A stretch of 64,000 bases of DNA from Alopecurus myosuroides (Eukaryota; Streptophyta; Magnoliopsida; Poales; Poaceae): assembly GCA_028641055.1 (NCBI GenBank), contig CM054057.1, forward strand, positions 326,684,941 to 326,748,940, given 5' to 3'. Made by a program: the position numbers and the translations under genes. Each line of letters starts with the position of its first letter. Positions within the stretch are counted from its first letter, which is position 1. Of this stretch, positions 25,451 to 36,313 are shown one piece after another. The notes beneath the pieces were generated by a model that saw nothing but the letters and a program-made list of their open reading frames with translations, made no database searches and was not told the origin of the DNA.

Positions 25451-26836
25451 TGATGACCCACAAGTATAGGGGATCGCAACAGTTTTCGAGGGAAGTAAAA
25501 TCCAAATTTATTTGTTCGACACAAGGGGAACCAAAGAATATTTATAAGCCTAATGAGTTGTCAATTCAGCTGCACCTGGAAGTGGACTTGCTCGCAACAG
25601 TTTATCAGTAGCAACAGTTTTATAGCAGTAGCAGTAGTAAAATAACAGCAGGAATAAAATAGAAACAACGGCAACAATTGTGGGAAACAGCAGGATTAAA
25701 ATATCGTAGGCATGGGGACGGATGAACGGGTGTTGCATGGATAATATAATTCATATAATAAACAAAACATGGGCAATTGCAGATAAATAATAATAAAGCA
25801 TCCAAGTAGTAGGTAACCATAGGCATGTGTTCTGTATTTAGTCGTGCGTGCTCGCAATGAGAACTTGCACATCTTTTGTCCTACTAGCCCGTTTGCAGCG
25901 GGGCCTCAAGAAAAAGTATTGGTAATTAAGGTGCTCCTTTTAATAAAGCACCAGAGCAAAACATTAACACTCCGTGAACACATGTGATCCTCACATCACA
26001 GCCATCCCCTCCGGTTATCTCAATTGGTGTCACGTTGGGGCCTCGGGTTCCGGACAACGATATGTGTATACAACTTGCAGGTATGATCAAAAACATAATT
26101 ATCTTCATGAAACAATAACATGTTCAAATATGAGATCATGGCACTCGGGCCCTAGTGAAAAGCATTAAGCATAACAAGTTGCAACAACAATAGATAGCAC
26201 TAACAACGGATACTAGGCACCATGCCCTAATAATGTGGCAATTATTACATGAACGATCTCATCCAATCCCTACCATTCCTCTCAGCCTACAACGAGGATT
26301 ACTCACATATGGATGGGGGAATCATGGATGGTTGATGGAGAAGTTGTGGCGATGACGATGGCGATGATCTCCTCTGAATCCCTGTCCCGACAGGGTGTCA
26401 GAACAAGAACTTATAATCCCCGAATTGGGTTTCGAGGTGGCGGCGGCGCCCTGGTGTTTTTCTCTACAATATGACGAACCCCATCGGGTTTTTAGGTCAA
26501 GAGGTATATGTAGTCGAAAGGGGAGACCGAGGGGGCGCCAGAGACAACCACACCATGTGGTGTCACAGCCTAGGGGGCACGCCACCAGGTGGTGTGGGCC
26601 CCTCCTGGCCTCTCTCCGTCTCGTCTTCTGGCTTCAGGGATCTTCGGGTAAAATAAGAACATTGGCATCTTTTCCGGGCATTTTCCTGAAAGTTGATTTT
26701 CTGCATAAAAACGAGACACCGGGGTAATTCTGCTGAAAACAGCGTTAGTCCATGTTAGTTGTATTCAAAACTCACAAGTTTAGAGGAAAACAACAGTAAA
26801 AGTGTTCGGAAAAGTAGATACGTTTTGGACGTATCA
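25451..26836 (-). repeat. LTR of element B (1386 bp), 3' LTR on the minus strand
   Basis: On the minus strand it starts TGATACGTCCAAAACGTATC and ends GTGGGTCATCA. Directly next to it, at 26837-26855, lies the reversed polypurine tract (minus strand ATGGTAAGCTTGGGAGGGT). This makes it the downstream LTR of a minus-strand element. The start and end strings are of a type common in Triticeae Gypsy-like LTRs. Confidence 0.82.
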
Positions 26837-29527
26837 ACCCTCCCAAGCTTACCATATTGCTTTTCCTCAAGCAATTTAGTTAACAACTGAGTGCGATAAA
26901 AGAAATTTTATGAACACATTTGCTTCATATGATGTAAATATTCTTACCATGTGATCAAGTACTTAGGAAATTCATAATAAGAAGTATGCAAATAAAGTTA
27001 CGTAATAGTTATGCAAACCATGAAGACATACCAACACACTAGTAATAAGAAACATGAAATATATCAATTTGCAGGATTGCAATGTTCATAATAAGATATG
27101 ATAAAGTGGTATCTCGCTTGCCCTTAATTGTGGAGCAAAACATTAATGCTAGAGCACCTCTAAGGTTCAAGTGAAGACTAGAAGTAAAGATATCAAAGAT
27201 AAAAGCATCAAAGTTATACCACAATCAACCGTGTTCTGGGACAAACACATTACACTAAGAATGACAGCTATGCTCTCAAGAAGGTGCATAAAGGTAGAAG
27301 GTGAAGACGCAACATAAAAGTAAAAGATTGGCCCTTCGCAGAGGGAAGCAAGGATTAACACGTGCTTGAGCTTTTTATTTTATTAAAAACAGAAGTAAGA
27401 TGATTTTGGGAGGTGATTGTTCATGTCAACGAATGGTACTGGAGTTCTTGTTATCTTCCATACTAAACAAGTTGAGAGCCGTTCTGAATTATTTATATTA
27501 GGCATTTATAGCATGCACTTTATATAGTATGACACTCCTCCCAACCTTGCTTTCGCAAAACATGGCTAACCGAATCCTCGGGTGCTTGCCAACAATCTCA
27601 TACCGTGGAGGAGTGCCTATTTATTTGTTTATCTTTTTTATGTTATAATGGTCTAACCAGCTCTTTGCAAAATTAACGACGAGCAGATGAAGCACGCAAG
27701 TCGGGGTACTTAATTAGTATGGAAGATAACATACCCTAATATTACTTCCTCATGAGCTAAAACAGTGTCACAAAATGGAAAGTATTTTGAAAGTTTTAAA
27801 GGAAGCACATGAAAATTTACTGTGGAGTGGCGGTTAAATACCACATATAGGTAGGTATGGTGGACACATTTGGAAAACTTTGGTTTTGGGGAGTTGGATG
27901 CACGAGTAGAGCTCATACTCAGTACAAGTGAAGGCTAGCAATAGACTGGGAGAGACAATCAGGAGAGCGACACCTGTCATAATCATGCTTGCGACAAAAC
28001 AAAATTAACAGGGGCACAAAAGTGATACAAATACTCTGAGGCAAAATAAATCATCGCTTAATTGACTTTTGGTTTTCAGTCTTATGCATGCGTGAGCATG
28101 TGCCAAGTCAATTCAAGTGAAACATTCAGAGGGAGATACCACAATGCCATACCCTTCTATGAATAAAACAATGCAATGAAACATTTATACGACATGCTAT
28201 CTACTATTAGTAAATTGGAACTGATCATGAGAGAGCACAAACTACTAAGCATCCATTAAATAACATATACCTCACACGAACAAACTAAGAATGTCCATAT
28301 GGATGAGTATATGTACAAAAATGAAAACAAATAGAGTTCATACCAACCTCTCACCACAACTTGAATCGTCGTAAATCGTCATTATTGCTCTTCACTTGTG
28401 TGGATTGAATGATATAAGATGATAACCAAACTCCAATGGAGTTACAGAGGACTATTGAACTCTGCATCAAACTTTACAAACCAAAGAAGAACAACAAATA
28501 TTTTTAGATTTTCGAATTTAAAACAAGAACAAAAGGAAACAAGCAAACAAAGCAAAATCTTTTTAGATTTTTGAATATCAAACTGAAACTAGAAAGTAAA
28601 GCAAACTAATAAAAGAAACAAATAAAGAGAAACAACAGAAATATATTTGGTCTTTTTGTGTTTTGGAAAGCAGAAACTAAACAATAAAAACCGAAGGAAA
28701 GAAAGAAACAAAAACATGGATATACAAAGAACCGACAGAAACGTGATATGTAAATGAGTGTGATGTCGGCATACCTCCCCCCAAGCTTAGGCTTTTGGCC
28801 TAAGTGGAGATCAATCCCAAGAGGGCCAAGAAGTGGCGCCCCCATAGTGCGACGAGGAAGGGCCATCCTCCTGATATGAACTCGAGGATGCCTCGGTGCA
28901 ATGCATGGTGTAGTCCTCAGAGGGCGCATCGTGCCCTGCCTGATACTCGGGGTCGTGCTGCACATGGAAATCAAGCAAACGTAGTTGCTCGTCCAGCTCC
29001 TCCTTTGGGCGTGACCACGCCCCCCTGCGAATACTAAACAAACCAGGCTGCGGCAAATGAACTTCAATTTCATCTCCATCAGTAAATAAAACTCTATAGA
29101 CTAGATTTCCAGCAGTAGAGTTAGAAGTAACAAAATGATGATCTTTCATGGCAGCAAGATCAAGTCTCTGTGGGGCTAATAACACATCATTGGGAGCAAT
29201 AGAAAGGCCCAAAGCAGCTATAATATGCGCATCAATAATACCCCCATAAATGGGCACTTTAGTAGCTAAACGACGAGCAATGAGAGCACCAAGGTTGTAC
29301 TTTTGGTTATCATTAAGTGCAGCAGCTAGAAAGGCTAAATGGTAATTTGAAATATTACTAGTGTTTTCCCTACCAAGAACACTAGTAGCAAGATAATAAG
29401 CAAAGTATCTAATATCTGGGAGGTGAATGTTCCTTATCTGGCCGCGCTGAGCTGCACGGTCATCATCATTTGTCACTCCTCGGTAGGGATCCAGCAAATC
29501 AGCATGTCGTCCTTGAATCTTCCGTCT
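26837..29527 (-). mobile_element. Internal part of element B, truncated at the element A boundary
   Basis: From 26837 to about 28800 this is AT-rich non-coding sequence. It is similar in places to the 3' internal region of element A (for example TGCCCTTAATTGTGGAGCAAAACATTAATGCTAG near 27119 against the matching place near 42090). One ORF remains at 28811-29527. The 5' half, primer site and upstream LTR of B are missing where element A begins, so B is a broken copy. Confidence 0.75.
28811..29527 (-). pseudogene. 5'-truncated retrotransposon ORF (ATHILA ORF1-like or unclassified)
   Basis: This minus-strand frame is open for about 240 codons up to the junction at 29527. Beyond that it runs by chance into the LTR of element A. 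Features include DPYRGVT, IRNIHLPDIRYFAYYLA, LGALIARRLA, PIYGGII and a Ser/Gly-rich end. I recall similar ORFs in grass LTR elements, annotated as unclassified retrotransposon proteins or ATHILA ORF1-like. No zinc knuckle, protease or polymerase motif is present. The start codon has been lost, so it is a fragment. Confidence 0.6.
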
Positions 29528-30511
29528 AATGCTCGTGACACACACGTTTGTTGGGAGACCCCAAGAGGAGGGTGTGATGAGCACAACGGTAGGTATTTCC
29601 CCTTAGTTAGGAACCAAGGTTATCAATCCAGTAGGATAAAGAGGACATTCGGAAGGTTTATGCCACTGACGGTGGTGCTGGCGCTTCACCGGTGTCAGCA
29701 ACAACGTGGAACCTGCACACAACACAACCAAAATACTTTGCCCCAACGGTACAGTGAGGTTCTCAATCTCACCGGTCTTGCTGAAAACAAAGATTAGACG
29801 TATAGTGTGGAAAATAGTGTATGCTTGCAGTAAGTAAAGAAAGCAGGAAATAGTTGTGGTTTGTTTTAAAAGTGTGGAAAAATGGACCGGGGTTCATAGT
29901 TTCACTAGTGGTGTCTCTCCATAAAAGATAGCATGCTATGTGAACAAATTACAGCTGGGCAATTGACAAATAGAGGTTGCACCGTAGTGCACAATATGAC
30001 ATGAAGATTACTATGATATTTAGTGCGGTCATTACAACAAGATACATAGACCGACATCCATCTGCATCTATGACTAATAATCCACCCTCAGGTTATCATC
30101 TGAACCCCCTTAGGTATTAAGTTGCAAGCAACAGATAATTGCATTAAACAAAGTGTGTAATGTAACCAATGATTATGCATGTGGACACTCTCACCATTGT
30201 TTTCTCCCTAATGGCAACAGCACATCCTCCCCCTTCACGTTTCTGTCACTCGAGCAAGGCGAAAAGGAGGCATGAACCCACTATCGAGCATAAATACTCC
30301 CTCTTGGAGTCACTAGCAACTACTTGGCCAGAGTAACCACTAGCAACGGAAAGCATGCAAGATCACAAATAGCATATGCAAATAAAGACTATAATCAACT
30401 TGGCATAAGGTCAATATTCATCAGATCCCAGCAAACACATCACAGAGAATTACATAAGATCAATCTCGATCATGATAGGCAGCTCACGAGATCTAAACAT
30501 GGAGGCATATG
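29528..30511 (-). repeat. Left LTR of element A, outer part (before the Tat insertion)
   Basis: It matches the right LTR (45802-47404) from its CA end on the minus strand. The terminal TG seen on the plus strand of the right copy (TGATGCTCG) is TAATGCTCG here. The match is broken at 30511 by the Tat element and resumes at 41175. It holds the last five bases ATATG (30507-30511) that were duplicated by the insertion. Confidence 0.9.
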
Positions 30512-30992
30512 TGATGGGGGGATAATAACCCGGTAGGCCAACTCCAAGGCGTAACCCGGCCCAAGGAACACGGTGCGCAATATGGTTAAGGATAATGAAG
30601 CTTCTGGAAGGCCCAAAGTTTGTAGGCCTCGTAACCCGGGTTGTGGGTTACGGTAAGGAAAGTTAGGGTTCGTAAGCGGTGTCCGGATAGGATTCAAGCT
30701 GCGCCTTGGAGAATAGGGCCAAGGGGGTACGGGCGCTTTATAAACCGACCCCTAGGTCTAGTTTAGACAGAGATCTAAGAACCCTAGCAATATCGCCTGA
30801 TATCGAGCATCTAGTGTAATCCCAGAGTTGAGTTATTATATCAAGATCGGAGACTCGGCGACTTTGATTGCCGGCTACCAGATCGAGTTGCATCATGTTT
30901 TCCTCTGAGCTAGACCCTCTCCCAAACACCTGTGTCGTCTTGCCCCAAGATCAGTTACCCCCGGTAACATCTGCCGTGATTATCCCACGACA
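30512..30992 (+). repeat. 5' LTR of the Tat element (481 bp)
   Basis: It runs from TGATGGGG to CCCACGACA. It contains a TTTATAAA promoter box at 30737-30744. It differs from the 3' LTR at three sites in the last 70 bases and is otherwise identical. Confidence 0.95.
30737..30744 (+). promoter_or_regulatory. TATA box in the Tat 5' LTR
   Basis: TTTATAAA sits in the middle of the LTR, with the remaining 250 bases as the probable transcribed R-U5 part. The same box is in the 3' LTR near 40914-40921. Confidence 0.6.
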
Positions 30993-30993
30993 G

Positions 30994-31013
30994 TTGGCGC
31001 CCACCATGGGGCC
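30994..31013 (+). other. Candidate primer-binding site of the Tat element
   Basis: TTGGCGCCCACCATGGGGCC lies one base after the LTR end. The edge copy has TTGGCGCCCACCGTGGGGCC at the same place. The position and TGG start fit a primer site; I cannot name the priming tRNA with certainty. Confidence 0.55.
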
Positions 31014-33519
31014 TACGTCCAAAGGTGTTTACATCACGGGAGAAGCTCGGAAGAACATGGAGAATCTTGTCGTGGGCGAGATCTACATCGACCACAAAGG
31101 AGAAAGGATGGTGGACGATTCCAGCTGGGGGTCAGAGTCGGATCACCTCGAGTCCGGATCTACGGTGACGATCGGCCGGATCAACATCTTCATCGGTATG
31201 GTACGTACGGCTGATTTAAAGGGACAATATCATGTGCATACTACAGGAACTTCTAGTAGGAACAAAGAGACATTAAAGCAAGCGGTAAACTCGGTTTCCT
31301 CGGCTGCGCCGGGATACCTTAGATGGGCGGAACAAGAGGTAACGTGGAGTAGAAGAGATCATCCGGAAAGAGTAGAGCGTCCAGGAGTCTTGGCATTGGT
31401 GGTTGCTCCACGGGTTAATGGTTACGAACTGAAAAGGGTCCTGATGGACGGTGGAAGTAGCATCAACATCCTTTATTGGGAAACCTTCTTACGGATGAGT
31501 CTCAAAGAGTCCCAGTTACAGAAAAGTTCGACAGTCTTTCATGGGATCGTGCCGGGTCACTCGGCGAGCCCCGAGGGAAAGATCACCTTGGAGGTTGCTT
31601 TCGGAGAATCGACGGATAATTATCGAGTTGAGTGGCTCACGTTCGAGGTGGTCAAATTGCGCAGTCCTTATCACGCGCTGTTTGGAAGACCGGCTTATGC
31701 TAAATTCATGGCTAGACCGTGTTACGTGTATTTGCAGCTAAAGATCCCGGGTCCTAAACGGACTATCACCATACATGGGAACCGGGATATAGCAGCTGAG
31801 TGTGATGAAGGAGATTCAGTAATGGCCGAGCAAGCGTGCAGAAAGGAAGAACTCGAATATTACTGGTCTCAAGTAAATCCGGATGATAGAACAGCCTTGA
31901 AAAAGCCGAATACTGAGGACGAGAGAGCAAAATTCAAGGCAGCGCAAGACACCAAGAAGATAGATTTTGTCGAAGGTGATTCCACTAAGCAATTTACCAT
32001 AGGGTCCAATTTGGGAAAAGAGCAGGAGAAGGCACTTGTGGAGTTTATTCGTTCAAATGCAGACGTGTTCGCCTGGACACCTAGCGACATGCCGGGTATC
32101 CCTACAGAGCTGGCCGAGCACAGTTTGCATGTAGATCCCAAGTCCAGGCCCGTGAAGCAGGGCTTGAGGAAAATGAATGAGGAAAGAAGGAAGGCTATAG
32201 GCGAAGAGATCGCTCGGCTATTGGCAGCCGGCTTTATCATGGAAGTATTTCACCCGGATTGGTTGGCAAACCCAGTTCTAGTGATGAAAAAGACCAATGA
32301 GTGGAGGATGTGCATTGATTTTACGAGTCTCAACAAACATTGCCCAAAGGATCCGTTCGCGCTACCAAGGATAGATCAGATTATAGACGCAGTAGCTGGA
32401 AGCGATCTATTATGCTTTCTGGACGCATATTCCGGGTATCATCAGATTAAGCTCAAGAGGGAGGATTGGGAGAAAACATCATTCATAACCCCTTTTGGGG
32501 CCTTCTGTTATAAAACTATGACATTTGGATTGAAGAACGCCGGCGCAACTTACGAACGGTGTATTCAAAAGTGCTTCGAGGACCAAATTGGACGCAACGT
32601 CCATGCCTATGTGGATGATGTGGTCATCAAGACCAGGAAGGCGGAGACATTTATCGATGATCTAAAGGAGACGTTCGAAAACTTGAGGAGGTATCAGATG
32701 AAGCTTAACCCGACAAAGTGCGTGTTCGGAGTTCCAGCCGGGAAATTACTCGGCTTTATCGTTTCCGAGAGAGGAATCGAGGCAAACCCGGATAAAATCA
32801 AGGCCATCCAGAGTCTGAAAAAACCGGAAAATTTGAAGCATGTTCAAAAGCTCACGGGCTGCGTAGCAGCCTTGAGCCGATTCATATCCAGGCTCGGAGA
32901 AAAAGCAATACCCTTGTACCGGCTCTTGAGGAAATCAGATAAATTCGTATGGGATCAAGAGGCGGATGAGGCGTTCGAGGCACTAAAGAAACAGTTATCT
33001 GAAGCACCAGTACTAGCGGCCCCGGGTCCTAAAGAACCTATGTTGCTATACGTGGCAGCCGGCCCCCGAGCCGTCAGCGCAGTAGTTGTTGTGGAGCGCA
33101 AAGAGGATGGGAAGGGTTACCCGGTCCAGAGACCGGTTTATTATGTCAGCGAGGTATTATCAGAAGCAAAGCAGCGTTATCCGCATTGGCAAAAGTTGGT
33201 GTTCGGGGTCTTTATGGCTAGCCGGAAATTGAAGCCGTATTTCCAAGAACACCCCATAACAGTGGTTAGTTCAATACCAATGTCGGATATCATCAGAAAC
33301 TCGGACGCGACGGGAAGAATAGCCAAATGGGCGATAGAGATGGGGGATTATCACATCAACTACGAACCCAGGTCAGCAATCAAATCTCAAGCTTTAATTG
33401 ATTTCGTTAACGACTGGACACATACAGGCATGACTACAACGGTTCCAAACTCCGAGTCATGGATCATGCACTTCGATGGATCTAAGCAATACGAGGATCA
33501 GGAGCTGGAGTGGTGCTAA
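31006..33519 (+). pseudogene. Tat Gypsy protease-reverse transcriptase, gag absent, frameshift in RNase H
   Basis: The frame has an aspartic protease (LMDGGSSINIL), reverse transcriptase (MCIDFTSLNKHCPKDPF, FLDAYSGYHQI, catalytic YVDD) and the RNase H-like tether AGPRAVSAVVV. A second RNase H begins with MHFDGS. There the frame runs into a stop at 33519, while the rest of RNase H continues in another frame from 33510. One missing base near 33498 explains this. Tat elements normally have a gag of several hundred residues before the protease; here only about 150 codons lie between primer site and protease, and they show no gag fold or zinc knuckle. The frame is open upstream into the LTR (ATG at 30895), but 31006 is the first ATG past the LTR. 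Confidence 0.9.
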
Positions 33520-35249
33520 CGTCACCCAAAGGAGATAAATTAAGTTACGTACTACAAATTCACTTTGACTGTTCCAACAACGTGGCCGAGTATGAGGCCC
33601 TATTGCACGGCTTAAAGGCAGCCAAGGAGATGAACGTCAAGAGGATACGATGCTTCGGAGATTCGGACCTTGTGGTACAGCAGGTGTCAGGAACTTGGGA
33701 TAGAAAGGACGCAACTATGGCAGCATACCGCAGGGAAGTTGATAGGGTTGCAGGATGTTTTTCCGGGTATGAGGTGGAGCATATAGACAGAAGAAAGAAC
33801 GAGGCGGCCGACGCACTCGCTAGACTCGGCTCGCGCAGAGAGCCGGTTCCACCCAACGTTTTCCTGGACGAATTATGGCGACCGTCAGTTAAAACCGAGT
33901 CAGAAGAGGAATTGGCAAATCAAGAGCCGGATTCAGGACTCGTGGCCACCGTACGTACTATTCCCGAGTGGACAGAACCGTTTTTGGCCTACCTATCGCG
34001 AGGCGAGTTACCACAGCAGGAGGTATTAGCAAGGCAAATTTTGAGGCGAGCAAAGGGATATTCTATCATCAATGGGGAATTATATAAGAGAAGCGCAGCA
34101 AGGGTCTTTTTGCGCTGCGTAGCGCCAGAAGAAGGCCGACAGATTCTCAAGGAAATCCATGAAGGCGACTGTGGACATCATGCATCCACAAGATCTCTCG
34201 TGGCTAAAGCTTATCAACACGGATTTTTCTGGCTCACGGCTCTAGCAGATGCGGAACGATTGGTAGCAAGATGTGACGGATGTCAAAGGTACGCTCGCCA
34301 AACCCACGTGCCGGCTATGGAGTTGCGGACAATCCCGTTAACTTGGCCGTTCGCTGTTTGGGGTATGGACATGGTTGGCCCCTTTCATATGTCACCATGC
34401 AAGAAGACACATCTTCTGGTGGCTATTGATAAGTTTACCAAGTGGGTTGAGGTTATGCCAGTTACTAATTGCGAATCAGCCACAACAGTCAAGTTCCTGA
34501 AAAGGATTATCTACCGGTTCAGATATCCCCACAGCATAATTACCGACAATGGAACCAACATGTCCCTTGGTGAGATGGAGAAGTTCTGTGGCAACAACGG
34601 AATCCGGCTTGATGTCGCATCAGTGGCTCATCCGCAGGCCAATGGACAAGTGGAGAGGGCAAACCAAGAATTGCTTCGCGGATTAAAACCACGATTACGA
34701 GTCCCCTGTATCAGGGCAGCTGGCGCATGGGTCGAAGAACTTCCTTCTGTGGTTTGGGGTATCAATACTACGCCTAATAGATCCACTCAGATGACACCCT
34801 TCTTCATGGTCTATGGCGCGGAGGCAGTACTACCGAGTGATATTATTCATGATTCACCACGAGTATCAGCATACGTCGAAGTGGAGAATGAAAAAACCCG
34901 GCAAGATGCCGTGGATATGTTAGAAGAGCAAAGGGAACAAGCCCTAGAAAGATCAGCCATATATCAGCAGGATTTACGAAGGTATCATAGCCGGCACGTG
35001 AAAACCCGGGTCTTCCAGGAAGGAGACCTGGTTCTGCGCCTGGTACAGTCGAACGAAGGAAAGCACAAGTTATCACCACCCTGGGAAGGACCGTTTATCG
35101 TAAACCGGAATTTGCATAATGGGTCATATTACTTGATAGATGCAAGGGAAGAGTCGACCACAGTCAATGACACCGCTCATACCACTTCATCTATGCAAGA
35201 AAGAGACAGACCGTGGAACGTGGCTCAGCTACGTCCATATTATACTTAG
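33510..35249 (+). pseudogene. Tat Gypsy RNase H (rest) and integrase
   Basis: The frame continues the RNase H (NNVAEYEALLHGL, FGDSDLVVQQV, NEAADALARL). It then shows the integrase zinc-binding pattern H-H-C-C (HEGDCGHHAS ... CDGCQRYAR). The catalytic core has MDMVGPF, ITDNGTNM and NGQVERANQELLRGLK, fitting D, D and E. It ends with a typical RPWNVAQLRPYYT tail at 35249. In intact relatives it is fused to the protein encoded upstream. Here it is split from it by the frameshift, so it has no proper start. Confidence 0.93.
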
Positions 35250-36313
35250 CAAAAATTGTGTTGGCATATGGAATTGAACGATGTAACAGGCAGCAGGTTT
35301 TTAGACGTACTCTTTTCCTATCCAGGGTACCCTTGGGGACTGGACGGGTTTTTAATGAGGCGGCTTGCTGACCTAGATTTTTCATATCAAGTAAAGAGGT
35401 GATTATCAAGAAAAGAGATGATTATTATCAGGTTCTGTACTCTCAGTATGATGCGTATATCTAGGTCTTGGGGGCTGGTTGCTTGAATAGCACAGTTACG
35501 AACTCAAAGACCCGGCCATGATGCCTATGAGTTATAAGGGCCGATTACTTGCAAACGAGTACGGCTACAATCTTATAACCGGACAAAGAAGTCCAAATTT
35601 CTTGGCTATTCTTACTTAAGCTCGATGTGACTCGCACTAAAGTGGCATGATTTGTTCGCTTACGATTACAGTCAGCCATGAAACCCGATGGGGCTTGACT
35701 GGCCACGTTTTCGTATAGATGTAACAACATGGTATCCACGCGAAAGCCGGCTTACAGTACAAGATAGTCAAAAGGGTCATCTAAACCACAAGTTATGCAG
35801 AGTACAAGGCTAACAGCTGGAAACTCAACGATTATTAAGCATAACTTCAAATCCTATGTGAAACGACTCAAGGATCTTTGCGAATTTAGCAGCAGGCAAC
35901 TCGTTCTCCTTTCAAGATCAAGTGTCCTAGACGTGGAGATCCGGGTCCGGGTGACTTGAAATATTGAAAAGAGAAAAAATTGCTTACTTGTTAGAATTCC
36001 AAAAACCCAAATATCCGAGTCTTGGGGACTTGGGGACTTAGAAGCAAATCCGCTTGTCAACACCCATGAGACCCGGAAATCGAGTTTCACAAAAGGAACA
36101 ATAAAGAAAGCCAGATATCAAGAGCAGATGAGTTCAAGAATGGATAAATTTAAAAAGGCCGGAAGAGGCATAGAGTATATCAAGACCTTAGCGTACATTA
36201 CAAAATCCCGGTGAAAAGATATCAAAGGTGCACAGGCGCACCACCCAAAATATAATTGTTTAAACAGCACATTGGCCGACCGGCGCATAAGAAGAGGCAT
36301 TAGATATCAGATG
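35250..36313 (+). other. Non-coding spacer of the Tat element downstream of pol
   Basis: No ORF of note. It contains several polypurine-tract-like strings: CTTGGGGAC at 35332, CTTGGGGGCT at 35467 and CTTGGGGACTTGGGGACT at 36021. They resemble the real tract (CTGGGGACTAC) before the 3' LTR. The antisense gene ends at 36314. Confidence 0.7.

Noticed and set aside
28766..28790. Second polypurine-tract-like string (CCCCCCAAGCTTAGG) as an LTR border in element B
   Set aside because: No TG...CA LTR edge adjoins it; the same core recurs in several internal regions.
30738..30929. Minus-strand ORF repeated in both Tat LTRs
   Set aside because: It is duplicated only because the LTR is; no domain and too short.
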